The notes: generated by a model not told the origin, from the sequence alone. A stretch of 31,534 nt of DNA from DATCIH01 sp036507955 (GCA_036507955.1 DATCIH010000114.1:1-31534), one strand, 5' to 3'. Shown: positions 9,337 to 17,229, counted from the stretch's first letter. Numbers and translations are program-made.

Positions 9337-9365
9337 ATTCTAATATTTATAAATATTAATGTCAA
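9337..9365 (-). promoter_or_regulatory. Promoter of the GH116-GTPase-lacI operon
   Basis: On the minus strand a perfect TTGACA (9360-9365) and TAGAAT (9337-9342) are separated by 17 bases. The ribosome binding site and ATG follow within 45 bases. The sequence between them (GTGCACGTGAACG) contains overlapping short palindromes that might be a LacI-type operator. Confidence 0.8.
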
Positions 9366-9377
9366 TAGATAACAGTA

Positions 9378-9414
9378 AAAGTATAGCGGTTCAATAATTG
9401 AACCGCTATACTTT
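9378..9414 (-). terminator. Strong terminator after the oxidoreductase genes
   Basis: A perfect 17-bp stem (9378-9394 with 9398-9414) with a 3-base loop starts 5 bases after the oxidoreductase stop codon and is followed on the minus strand by TTT. It separates the oxidoreductase operon from the glycosidase operon. Confidence 0.85.
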
Positions 9415-9419
9415 AATTT

Positions 9420-10517
9420 CTATTTATTAAAATAAACTGGTTTACCACTTTTAGCTGATTCGTATATTGCTTCAAGTATTTCTGTAACCACCAGTGCTTG
9501 TTCAGGCTTTACAACAAGCTCAGTTCCATTTACTATGGCACTAATCCATACCCTTGCTTCTCTTTCTGCAGGGCTTTCAGATACTCCATCATAGAAGGCA
9601 ACTCCACCTGTTGATAAATCAGGTTTAATCTCATATAGTCTGCTGAAATCTTCTCCGTTAATACGGAGTCCATCCATCATATCTGCTCCAGCTTTAGTAC
9701 CACAAAGTGTTGTAGCATCGGTTATAGGTTGAAGTGTATTTAATGCCCAACTAGCTTCAAGAATTATTGTTGCACCATTTTCCATTACTATAAATCCAAA
9801 GGCAGCATCCTCAACTGTAAACTTTTCGGGATCCCATGATCCCCAAGGATTAGCTGCATTTTTCATTTTACCTAGTTCATGATACGTAGTTCCTACGACA
9901 TACTTAGGCTTATAATTATCCATCATCCATAAAGTTAAATCAAGTGAATGAGTTCCAATATCAATAAGTGGTCCTCCCCCTTGTTCTTCTTCATTAAGGA
10001 AAACTCCCCAGGTAGGAACTCCTCTTCTTCTTACTGCGTGAGCTTTAGCAAAGTAAACATTTCCTAAATCCCCTCTTCTGCAAACTTTATTTAAGTACTG
10101 TGAATCGTCCCTATAACGGTTCTGATATCCTATGGTAAGTTTCATTCCAGTTCTTTGAGCTGCTTCTAGCATAGCTCTTGCTTCAGCACCTGTTTTAGCC
10201 ATTGGTTTTTCACACATAACATGCTTTCCAGCTTCTAATGCATCCACAGTGATGAAGGAATGCTCTCTATTTGGAGTTAATACATGTACAACTTCAATTG
10301 TCTTATCTTTAAGTAGTTCTTTATAGTCAGTATATACCTTTGCATCTTCTGTTCCATATTTCTTAGCTGCTTCAATAGCTTTCTCTTCTATAACATCGCA
10401 GAAAGCTACCAGCTGAACATTTTCTATTTTTGAAAGGCTTGGCAAATGTTTTCCGTTTGCTATACCTCCACATCCTATTATACCTATCCTTACTTTTCTG
10501 TCTTTATTTTCACTCAT
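9420..10517 (-). CDS. Gfo/Idh/MocA-family NAD(P)-dependent oxidoreductase
   Basis: This 365-residue protein starts with the Rossmann motif IGIIGCGGIANGKH and carries the family's EKPMAKT motif, whose Lys takes part in catalysis. The C-terminal alpha/beta domain has GGGPLIDIGTHSLDLTLWMM, with the His expected at the active site. Relatives oxidise or reduce cyclic polyols and sugars such as inositol or glucoside C3. ATG at 10517 has AAGGAG upstream and is preferred to an in-frame start 11 codons earlier. It lies 34 bases after the stop of a second family member, and both are probably co-transcribed. The substrate cannot be told from sequence. Confidence 0.9.
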   Translation of the reverse strand: MSENKDRKVRIGIIGCGGIANGKHLPSLSKIENVQLVAFCDVIEEKAIEAAKKYGTEDAKVYTDYKELLKDKTIEVVHVLTPNREHSFITVDALEAGKHVMCEKPMAKTGAEARAMLEAAQRTGMKLTIGYQNRYRDDSQYLNKVCRRGDLGNVYFAKAHAVRRRGVPTWGVFLNEEEQGGGPLIDIGTHSLDLTLWMMDNYKPKYVVGTTYHELGKMKNAANPWGSWDPEKFTVEDAAFGFIVMENGATIILEASWALNTLQPITDATTLCGTKAGADMMDGLRINGEDFSRLYEIKPDLSTGGVAFYDGVSESPAEREARVWISAIVNGTELVVKPEQALVVTEILEAIYESAKSGKPVYFNK

Positions 10518-10551
10518 AATATTTTCTCCTTTTTTAAGGGCTATGCCCAAA

Positions 10552-11538
10552 TTAAAATTTTACTTTTCGTCCTTCTTTATGGGATATATAAGCGGCTTCC
10601 ATGAGTTCTGTTAGTTGAATACCCTCTTCAACTCCAAAATGGATTTCCGTACCTTCTAGAATTCCATTCACCCATTGGTCTGTAGGTTTAGGCAAGGCAG
10701 CAGGTAAGCTAGATGGTAAAACCCATCCTGGAATTTCAGAATTTATTTTACTAGAGATAATCTGAACTTTATTTTCAGGTCCTCCTACAAATAAGCTTCC
10801 TTTTGTTCCATATAACTCAAGGGAAAATGGACTATTGGATGATACAAATCCAGTTTCTACAATAGCAATTGCTTTGTTTTTGAATTCAATAACACTTACA
10901 GCATTATCTTCTACTCCTTTGCCAGTGAAACTGGTAAACATGGAAGTTATGGACGCTGGTTCTCCTAAGATCCATCTAGAAAGATACATAGGGTGAGCTC
11001 CTAAGTCCATCATAGCACCGCCTCCACAGGTAATAGGATCATAAAAATCATCTGGTAGCCAGTTAGCTGTTGCACCATCATGTGCATTTCTAACTCTTAA
11101 AAGGGTTATATCTCCAAGAAGATTCTCAACAGCCACTTTTTTCGCAAATAAATTTGCTGGGTTAATTCTATGAGGAAAAGATATGCAGAACTTTACTCCT
11201 GCTTCTTTCACAGCTTCTGCGATTTCTAAACAATCCTTTACGGTAAGAGCCAAAACTTTTTCAGTAAATATATGTTTTCCTGCCTTTGCAGCAGCCACAA
11301 TTACTTCTTTATGCATATTTGTAGGGCAATTAACACACACCCCATCTACATCATCTCTTTTAAGTAAAGTATTTAAATCAGCTTCAAAATCTGCATTTAG
11401 CTCTTTTGCCCAAGCTTCTCCCTTTAAACCGTTTTCATCCCATACAGCAGTAATCTTTACATTTTCCTTAGCTTGAAGTTCATTCGCATAACTTTTTGCA
11501 TGAACATGCCAGCCACTTAACATTGCAACTCTCAACAA
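10552..11538 (-). CDS. Second Gfo/Idh/MocA-family oxidoreductase
   Basis: This 328-residue protein begins MLRVAMLSGWHVHAKSYANEL, a divergent Rossmann start (SGWHVHA in place of GxGxxG) typical of one subgroup. The central motif is TEKVLAL instead of EKPxA: the Lys is kept but the Pro is lost. GGGAMMDLGAHPMYLSRWIL contains the expected active-site His. The start is TTG at 11538, with AGAGGTG seven bases upstream. It is distant from the next gene's protein, so the two probably do successive steps or form a mixed oxidoreductase pair rather than being a recent duplication. Likely sugar or polyol substrate, otherwise unknown. Confidence 0.88.
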   Translation of the reverse strand: MLRVAMLSGWHVHAKSYANELQAKENVKITAVWDENGLKGEAWAKELNADFEADLNTLLKRDDVDGVCVNCPTNMHKEVIVAAAKAGKHIFTEKVLALTVKDCLEIAEAVKEAGVKFCISFPHRINPANLFAKKVAVENLLGDITLLRVRNAHDGATANWLPDDFYDPITCGGGAMMDLGAHPMYLSRWILGEPASITSMFTSFTGKGVEDNAVSVIEFKNKAIAIVETGFVSSNSPFSLELYGTKGSLFVGGPENKVQIISSKINSEIPGWVLPSSLPAALPKPTDQWVNGILEGTEIHFGVEEGIQLTELMEAAYISHKEGRKVKF

Positions 11539-11564
11539 AATAAAGCACCTCTTTTCATACCATT

Positions 11565-11591
11565 AGAGGATAAAACTTTTGTTTTACCTCT
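11565..11591 (-). promoter_or_regulatory. Inverted repeat at the expected transcription start of the oxidoreductase operon
   Basis: AGAGGTAAAAC and GTTTTATCCTCT pair over 11 bp with one bulged base and a 4-base loop. The repeat begins about 8 bases downstream of the -10 box, so it is either an operator or a 5' hairpin of the mRNA. It ends about 26 bases before the TTG start. Confidence 0.45.
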
Positions 11592-11599
11592 TCTCCACT

Positions 11600-11605
11600 A
11601 TTATA
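11600..11605 (-). promoter_or_regulatory. Probable -10 box for the two oxidoreductase genes
   Basis: A perfect TATAAT is present on the minus strand in the 128-base gap between the AraC-type gene and the oxidoreductases. A -35 box is not obvious, which fits a promoter that needs an activator such as the neighbouring AraC-type protein. Confidence 0.5.
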
Positions 11606-11666
11606 CATCCTATATATGAAAATTAAATTCAATAAATTGGACTCATCTATTACTATTATGGGACAT

Positions 11667-12578
11667 TTATATAGAAGTCGTGGCAATTTTGATATTTTCT
11701 CTATAGTTACCTGGCGTAATTCCCTCTTTTCTTTTGAAAAACTGATTGAAATAAATTTCGCTTTCAAGACCAAGGGAATTGGATATGTTTTTTAGAGAAA
11801 AGTTTGTTTCCTCTAATAATTCTTTTGCCTTTTTTAGTTTCATACTTAATATAAGACCCTTGGTACCCCTGCCCGTCTTCTCCTTAATAATCCGACATAT
11901 CTGCTTATTACTAAGACACATATATCTGGCAATATCATCAGCCGTCAATTTCACTGCTAAATTATCTTCAATGAATCTTTCTATCTGTATTAATCTAAAA
12001 TCATTATCCTTATAGATGGAGCTTATACTATTATGAGATAGTTCACTTGGAGCTAGCCTATTACTGCTCATAGCACGAGCAGAACGAATGATAATTGATG
12101 TTATCAAGTTCTTAATACTTATATAGAAGCCTATATTTTTATGATATGCCTCATACAAAGCCTCTTCGAATAACTTTATTATATTCTGCGTATCCTTAAA
12201 GCTCTTGCACTCAGTCTCAGTTAGTAATCTTACTATTGTGTTCATCTCCGACTCACAGGGTTCTTCTAAATTTATTTCACAGTTTAAGCTATATTCAATA
12301 TATCCACCAGAGCTTATAGCCTTTTGTTCATGATAAACTCCAGGTGCTGTAAGATAGAATTCTCCTTCACTTGCATCGAAAGTTCCACTAGCTAAGGTTA
12401 CCCTACATATTCCACTTTTTATAATATGGTATTCATAGCTAGAATGCTTATGACTATTAACAAGATTTACGGTGGACATATCTGCCACTCTAAAATGTTT
12501 AACCTCTACAATATAATTATCCACTTGAGTTTTTAAATTTAATTCTGAAAGTAGTTCTGATGCAGTCCTGATATCCAT
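11667..12578 (-). CDS. AraC-family transcriptional regulator with cupin sensor domain
   Basis: This 303-residue protein has an N-terminal cupin (about 20-110, with the HKHSSYEYH pattern that often forms the ligand pocket). The C-terminal pair of helix-turn-helix motifs is at about 205-300: LTADDIARYMCLSNKQICRI, then SLKNISNSLGLESEIYFNQFF and the closing TPGNYR. AGGAG lies 10 bases before the ATG. It reads in the same direction as the two oxidoreductase genes directly downstream and probably activates them in response to a sugar. Confidence 0.9.
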   Translation of the reverse strand: MDIRTASELLSELNLKTQVDNYIVEVKHFRVADMSTVNLVNSHKHSSYEYHIIKSGICRVTLASGTFDASEGEFYLTAPGVYHEQKAISSGGYIEYSLNCEINLEEPCESEMNTIVRLLTETECKSFKDTQNIIKLFEEALYEAYHKNIGFYISIKNLITSIIIRSARAMSSNRLAPSELSHNSISSIYKDNDFRLIQIERFIEDNLAVKLTADDIARYMCLSNKQICRIIKEKTGRGTKGLILSMKLKKAKELLEETNFSLKNISNSLGLESEIYFNQFFKRKEGITPGNYRENIKIATTSI

Positions 12579-12661
12579 TTTCTATCAACTCCTAAACTTA
12601 GCTGTACTAAACCATTATAAACTAAATTCATGAAAGTTATATATGAGAATGGTTTCTATTT

Positions 12662-14308
12662 CTATGATTTGGTTTTATAATTTTTAAACCCACCAGATAA
12701 ATTATAAACCGTCTTAAATTTATTATTTATCAATATATTCTGCACAGCATTGCCAGTTACTCCCTTATTACAGTAAGTTACAGTAATTTCATCCTTGTCT
12801 AAATCCTTTAGATATTTTCGAATCTTATCTTGAGGAATATTTCTTGCTTCCTCTATATGTCCTTCCTCAAATTGCTTTGACACTCTTGCATCTATTACTT
12901 TAATTTTCTCTCCCTTTTCTATTCTTCTGCTTAAATCTTCAGGTGTTATAAGTTCTCTTCCTTTATTAATAGCATTATCAAGGATCATTCCCGTATACAT
13001 AACTGGGTCCTTGGTCGTAGAAAAAGGTGGAGCATATGCAAGATCTAGATGAAATAAATCTTCCACCTTAGCACCGAAGGTTATTGCAGTTGCAAAAACA
13101 TCAACCCGTTTATCTACTCCCTTTGTACCAACAATCTGTACTCCCAGTAGTTTACTTGTAGTTTTATCAGCAACAGCTTTAATAGTCATCTCTTCGCCAC
13201 CATAGTAAGTAGCTTTATCCGGTTTTATATTATGACAAACTACCACCTCGTAGCCTTCTTTTATAGCTTCTTTTTCACTTAACCCAGTGTAGGCAACCGC
13301 CATATCAAAAACCTTAAATATTCCGGTTCCAAGAATCCCTCTAAACTCAAGGCTTCCCCCTGTTACTACATCCCCTACTATTCTACCTGTTTTGTTAGCA
13401 GTAGATCCTAGTGGTCTATATATATTATTTCCATTTATAAGAGAATAGCTTTCTGCACAATCCCCACAGGCATATATATAATCAAAATTAGTCTGCATTT
13501 TCTTGTTAACTTTAATTGCTCCCGTAACCCCAAGTTCAATCCCCCCTTTTATTGCAAGGAGTATATTCGGTTTGATTCCAACTGCAGTAATAACAAATTC
13601 TGTTTCAATTTCTTTGCCACTACTTAATATTACCTTTGTGTTAGGGAATTCCCCATTTATAGCAGCTACACTATCCCCTAGTATTAAATTAATTCCTTTT
13701 TCCTTTAAATAGTTTTCAATGTATATAGACATATCTTTATCTAGGGGTGGCATAACTTGAGGAGCAAGTTCAACTATTGTAACATCTATTTCTAAAGCCT
13801 TTAGGTTTTCAGTCATTTCAAGTCCAATGAAACCAGATCCTACAATAACTGCTTTCTTAGGCTTGTTTTCGTTTATAAAAGTTTTTATTCTATCCGCACT
13901 TTCAACATTTCTTAAATAAAAAATATTCTTATTGTTAACACCTGGGATATTTGGTATAACTGCAACAGCACCAGTGGAAATAACTAGTTTATCAAAAGCC
14001 TCAATAAAGATTTCATCAGTCTTTAAATTTTTTACTGTTAACTTCTTTCCTACAGCAGCTAAATTTAATACTTCATGCTGGGTAAATACATCTACATTAT
14101 ATTTTTTCTTAAAGAAACTCGCATCCCTAGGAACAATTTCACTTCTATCCTTAACTTTGTTTCCAATGTAATAAGGAAGCCCACAACCTGAGTAGGATAT
14201 ATCCTTATCTCTATCAAAAATAATTATTTCCGCCTCCTCATCATTTCTTCTTGCCTTTGCAGCAGCTGAGGTTCCACCTGCAACAGCACCAATAATTACA
14301 ATCTTCAT
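12662..14308 (-). CDS. CoA-disulfide reductase fused to a rhodanese domain
   Basis: This 548-residue protein combines an FAD/NAD(P)H pyridine nucleotide-disulfide oxidoreductase (1-450) with a C-terminal rhodanese domain (about 460-548). The first part shows the FAD-binding GAVAGGTSAAAKARR, the single redox Cys C42 in SYSGCGLPYY and the FAD motif YACGDCAES. The rhodanese loop is CNKGVTGN with catalytic C513. Such CoADR-Rhd proteins reduce CoA disulfides, CoA persulfide or polysulfide. ATG at 14308 has GGGAGG upstream; a longer in-frame start is unlikely. It is the last gene after acr3, separated by 63 bases containing a hairpin. It probably manages thiol and persulfide stress during arsenic or mercury exposure (inference). 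Confidence 0.9.
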   Translation of the reverse strand: MKIVIIGAVAGGTSAAAKARRNDEEAEIIIFDRDKDISYSGCGLPYYIGNKVKDRSEIVPRDASFFKKKYNVDVFTQHEVLNLAAVGKKLTVKNLKTDEIFIEAFDKLVISTGAVAVIPNIPGVNNKNIFYLRNVESADRIKTFINENKPKKAVIVGSGFIGLEMTENLKALEIDVTIVELAPQVMPPLDKDMSIYIENYLKEKGINLILGDSVAAINGEFPNTKVILSSGKEIETEFVITAVGIKPNILLAIKGGIELGVTGAIKVNKKMQTNFDYIYACGDCAESYSLINGNNIYRPLGSTANKTGRIVGDVVTGGSLEFRGILGTGIFKVFDMAVAYTGLSEKEAIKEGYEVVVCHNIKPDKATYYGGEEMTIKAVADKTTSKLLGVQIVGTKGVDKRVDVFATAITFGAKVEDLFHLDLAYAPPFSTTKDPVMYTGMILDNAINKGRELITPEDLSRRIEKGEKIKVIDARVSKQFEEGHIEEARNIPQDKIRKYLKDLDKDEITVTYCNKGVTGNAVQNILINNKFKTVYNLSGGFKNYKTKS

Positions 14309-14330
14309 AGCTTTTCCTCCCTTAATTTTT

Positions 14331-14365
14331 AAAGAGATGTTACCCAATTAAGGTAGCATCTCTTT
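14331..14365 (-). repeat. Intra-operon hairpin between acr3 and the CoA-disulfide reductase gene
   Basis: A 14-bp stem with one G-T pair (14331-14344 with 14352-14365) and a 7-base loop starts 6 bases after the acr3 stop. On the minus strand it is followed by only three T residues and then A-rich sequence, so it is at best a weak terminator. It may lower expression of the last gene or protect the upstream mRNA. Confidence 0.6.
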
Positions 14366-14371
14366 ATAGTA

Positions 14372-15424
14372 TTAGTTAATTTCTTTTTTATAACCGAAAT
14401 ATTTTTCCCCCCACCATAGAGACACATTAACAAGACCAATCATTACAGGAACTTCTATTAGCGGCCCTATTACAGCAGTAAAAGCAACTTGTGAATTAAT
14501 ACCAAACACTGCTACTGCCACTGCTATTGCAAGTTCAAAGTTATTGCTTGCTGCAGTAAAGGATAAGCTTACTGTCTTAGGATAATCTATACCAGCTTTA
14601 TAGCTCATAAAAAATGAAACTGAAAACATTATAATGAAATATATAATTAAAGGTACTGCTATTCTAATTACATCCATGGGTAATTCAATAATATATTTGC
14701 CCTTAAAGGTGAACATTATTATAATAGTAAATAATAATGCTATAAGTGCCAGTGGGCTTATTTTAGGTATAAACTTTTTAGTATACCATTCTTTTCCCAT
14801 TTTAGGCTCTAATAATAGCCTGGTAAGCATACCTCCAAGAAAAGGAATACCTAAATAAATCGCTACTGAAACTGCTACTTCACCCATAGCTACGTGAATT
14901 TCCATACCCTTTAGTCCTATTGCTTTGGGCAATACAGTTATAAAAATATATGCAAAAATAGAATAAAATACTACCTGAAATATTGAATTAAAAGCAACTA
15001 AGGCTGCTGCATATTCATTATCTCCCTCTGCAAGACTATTCCATACAATAACCATTGCTATACATCTTGCAAGACCTATAAGTATCAATCCCACCATTAA
15101 GGATGGATAATTTCTTAAGAATAATACAGCTAGTGTGAACATCAAAAGAGGTCCTATGATCCAGTTTTGCACTAGCGATAAGGTTAAAACCTTTGGATTA
15201 TTAAAGACCTTTCCAATCTCCTTGTAATTAACTTTGGCAAGAGGTGGGTACATCATTACAATTAAGCCTATTGCTATTGGTATGGAGGTAGTTCCTATTG
15301 AAATACTAGATAGCCATTTCGAAAAACTAGGAAAGAAAAAACCAAGACCTATCCCAAAGCCCATTGCTATAAAAATCCACAAGGTTAAATATCTATCCAA
15401 AAAAGATAATTTACTTTTTGACAT
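14372..15424 (-). CDS. acr3: Acr3-type arsenite efflux permease
   Basis: This 350-residue membrane protein has about ten hydrophobic segments and matches the Acr3 (BART superfamily) arsenite exporter. Recognisable parts are the N-terminal SFLDRYLTLWIFIAMGFGIG, the MMYPPLAKVNY segment, the Cys-containing LIGLARCIAMVIVWN helix (the Cys essential in this family) and TAASNNFELAIAVAVAVFG. It exports As(III) and possibly Sb(III). It follows hgcB by 27 bases. With ArsA in the same operon, transport may be ATP-driven, although ArsA is classically paired with ArsB. Confidence 0.95.
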   Translation of the reverse strand: MSKSKLSFLDRYLTLWIFIAMGFGIGLGFFFPSFSKWLSSISIGTTSIPIAIGLIVMMYPPLAKVNYKEIGKVFNNPKVLTLSLVQNWIIGPLLMFTLAVLFLRNYPSLMVGLILIGLARCIAMVIVWNSLAEGDNEYAAALVAFNSIFQVVFYSIFAYIFITVLPKAIGLKGMEIHVAMGEVAVSVAIYLGIPFLGGMLTRLLLEPKMGKEWYTKKFIPKISPLALIALLFTIIIMFTFKGKYIIELPMDVIRIAVPLIIYFIIMFSVSFFMSYKAGIDYPKTVSLSFTAASNNFELAIAVAVAVFGINSQVAFTAVIGPLIEVPVMIGLVNVSLWWGEKYFGYKKEIN

Positions 15425-15451
15425 TTAAATTTCCCCCAATATTAAATTATT

Positions 15452-15748
15452 CTAACAACAACCGTTATTTTCGTCTGTACACCCACAGGTAGTTTCACTC
15501 CCTGTAAGTTTACCAACCATTATAGCCTGTGCACATCCTGTTCCACTTTTTACTTCAATAGCGGAAAATGGGCAATTCTTTGCGCATGCTCCACATTCCA
15601 TACAAGAATCTTTATCTATAATTCTAGCTTTACCCTCTTTTAATTCAAATACACTATGAGGGCATACCTTCAAACACATTCCACAACCAACACACTTATC
15701 TTCAATAAGTTTTAAAGTTACAACATTATTTAAATACTTATGCTTCAT
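15452..15748 (-). CDS. hgcB: HgcB, 2[4Fe-4S] ferredoxin of the mercury methylation pair
   Basis: This 98-residue protein has two CxxCxxCxxxC clusters: C19-C22-C25-C29 and C49-C52-C55-C59 (CMECGACAKNCP). It also has the features that separate HgcB from ordinary ferredoxins: a conserved extra Cys in GTGCAQAI (C72) and a C-terminal Cys pair (C97-C98). HgcB re-reduces the corrinoid of HgcA, and its extra cysteines are thought to bind Hg(II). An additional CGC motif (C88, C90) precedes the end. The gene follows hgcA by 13 bases, the usual order, and precedes acr3. Being inside an ars operon suggests induction by arsenite through ArsR. Confidence 0.88.
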   Translation of the reverse strand: MKHKYLNNVVTLKLIEDKCVGCGMCLKVCPHSVFELKEGKARIIDKDSCMECGACAKNCPFSAIEVKSGTGCAQAIMVGKLTGSETTCGCTDENNGCC

Positions 15749-15761
15749 AAAAAATCTCTCC

Positions 15762-16784
15762 TCAAAAATTATTAAAGTGATAAGATATTAACAATAGCGT
15801 GATGCCTAGGACTATTGATATAGCTATAACTGGAACAGCTACTTTCATTTCTTTAACAACCCCAGACAAGGAAGTGTACGTTGAACATCCAGTGAAATTC
15901 ATAGCATAAAAGGAAGCAGCAGATGGTAAAATTAACACATATGCTACCGAGCTAAAGCTATAAATCTTGCCATTTAAAACAATTATCATAATTGTCCATA
16001 GCAAGCCTATTAACCATCCTTTAAAGGAAAAGGCTCTACCTGGTATCCAGGGTAAAAACATAGGTACTATTACGCAACCTACTAGAAGAGCTCCAATGTA
16101 TGCAATTACATCTATACCTTTAAAGTTTCCTATAGATAGTAAGTTCAATAAAAACATTACTCCAAAAATAATAAGAGATGGTTTAAGAGAACCCACAACT
16201 TCAAAAGGGGTTAATACTACTCTATCAAGAAAATTGAATTTAACCCTACGCATATCCGTGGTGGCTTTCATTTCATTATTTATAAAGGAAGGTATATCTT
16301 CTGCTCTAACTGGTCCATAAACAACCTTAAAACCACTTTTATTTTGCACTTCATGAGCTGAAATTCCTGTAGCACTTAATTGAGGTAATATAAGGCTTTT
16401 GTGATGAACTACTTGAGACAGATTAACTTTATTAATACGATTTACCAGCTCAATTGTTCCAAAAGTTTCCTTAGAAGCTGCACACCATACATTAATGCCC
16501 TTTGTATCAAGTACAAGTATATAGGCATTTATTCCAGTTAATTCTTTTCTTAAAGCATCAAAGCTCATTTTATAATTCCCTGTGACAAATACATTGGAGT
16601 TACTATCTGGTGTCCCTATACTGTAAAGTCCAGGATTTACTTTGAAATTCATTCTGTTTATTCCCCATCTAGCTTTAAAGGAACCTAGAACATCACCAAA
16701 AGTTAATTTAGCTGTTACTTCTGTGATACTTATATGATTGCTAGAATGAATTTTTACTTTCTTATCTAAATTCATTTTTAACAT
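15762..16784 (-). CDS. hgcA: HgcA-family corrinoid membrane protein (mercury methylation)
   Basis: This 340-residue protein has an N-terminal corrinoid-binding domain (about 30-175) related to the CFeSP gamma subunit and a C-terminal membrane domain with five hydrophobic segments (about 200-335). The cap-helix motif is NVWCAASKETFGT, with C101 in place of the cobalt-ligating Cys. Other HgcA-like text is VNPGLYSIGTP, NYKMSFDALRKELTG, YILVLDTKGIN and the late FTGCSTYTSLSGVVKEM. HgcA passes a methyl group from the corrinoid to Hg(II). The usual consensus I know is NVWCAAGK; here the Gly is Ser (S104) and the next residue is Glu. AGGAG lies 8 bases upstream of the ATG. The gene sits between arsC and hgcB, so the substrate could be mercury or, speculatively, arsenic. 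Confidence 0.87.
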   Translation of the reverse strand: MLKMNLDKKVKIHSSNHISITEVTAKLTFGDVLGSFKARWGINRMNFKVNPGLYSIGTPDSNSNVFVTGNYKMSFDALRKELTGINAYILVLDTKGINVWCAASKETFGTIELVNRINKVNLSQVVHHKSLILPQLSATGISAHEVQNKSGFKVVYGPVRAEDIPSFINNEMKATTDMRRVKFNFLDRVVLTPFEVVGSLKPSLIIFGVMFLLNLLSIGNFKGIDVIAYIGALLVGCVIVPMFLPWIPGRAFSFKGWLIGLLWTIMIIVLNGKIYSFSSVAYVLILPSAASFYAMNFTGCSTYTSLSGVVKEMKVAVPVIAISIVLGITLLLISYHFNNF

Positions 16785-16798
16785 AAGGTATCTCCTAA

Positions 16799-17200
16799 TT
16801 ATATTTCCTTATTCTTTATTCGTTCTGCTAAGTCTTTAACCTTTGCTTCAATAGTTCTTGCTATATCTCTAAAGTCCTCATCACTTTTTCCTGTTGGATC
16901 CTCTAGTCCCCAATCTTCTCTATGCTTAGAGGGTAAAAAAGGACAAACCACATTACAACCCATGGTTACCACTATATCAATTTCGGGAAGGTCACCTAAA
17001 AGTTTTGACTTATGTGTTTTGTTCATATCTACATTATATAAGTCTTTTATTATTCGTACCGCATCCTGATTAATCTTGTCTCGAAGTTCTGTACCAGCTG
17101 AATATGCTTCAAAAACATCCGGTGCAAATAGTTTACTTAACGCTTCTGCCATTTGAGATCTACAAGAATTGTGTACACAAATAAATGCTACTTTTTTCAG
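16799..17200 (-). CDS. arsC: Thioredoxin-type arsenate reductase ArsC, CTG start
   Basis: Read from CTG at 17198-17200 this gives 133 residues: (M)KKVAFICVHNSCRSQMAEAL and onward. The low-molecular-weight phosphatase loop CX5R is C8-R14, and the redox pair is C82 and C86 (CNVVCPF), followed by the family's HREDWGLEDPTG. The enzyme reduces arsenate to arsenite using thioredoxin. The first ATG in frame is codon 17 and would delete the catalytic loop, while an in-frame TAA at 17201-17203 directly precedes the CTG. The CTG is therefore the only start that keeps the active site, and AGGAG lies nine bases upstream. A start-codon mutation or sequencing error is the alternative. The gene lies between arsA and hgcA. 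Confidence 0.88.
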   Translation of the reverse strand: MKKVAFICVHNSCRSQMAEALSKLFAPDVFEAYSAGTELRDKINQDAVRIIKDLYNVDMNKTHKSKLLGDLPEIDIVVTMGCNVVCPFLPSKHREDWGLEDPTGKSDEDFRDIARTIEAKVKDLAERIKNKEI

Positions 17201-17209
17201 TTAAATCAT

Positions 17210-17214
17210 CTCCT
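17210..17214 (-). promoter_or_regulatory. Ribosome binding site that decides the arsC start
   Basis: AGGAG is followed by nine bases and then CTG (17198-17200). Two nearby ATG codons (17218-17220 and 17207-17209) run into stop codons after only a few codons, so neither can start arsC. Confidence 0.6.
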
Positions 17215-17229
17215 AAACATTATTTGTTT

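Noticed and set aside
11555..11773. Minus-strand frame of 72 codons overlapping the end of the AraC-type gene
   Set aside because: It overlaps the well-supported AraC C-terminus and runs into the promoter region of the oxidoreductases; residues look like noise.
12609..12655. AAACCATT/AATGGTTT inverted repeat between the CoA-disulfide reductase and AraC genes
   Set aside because: Arms are only 8 bp with a 31-base spacer and no T-run, so it is not a terminator; significance as an operator cannot be judged.
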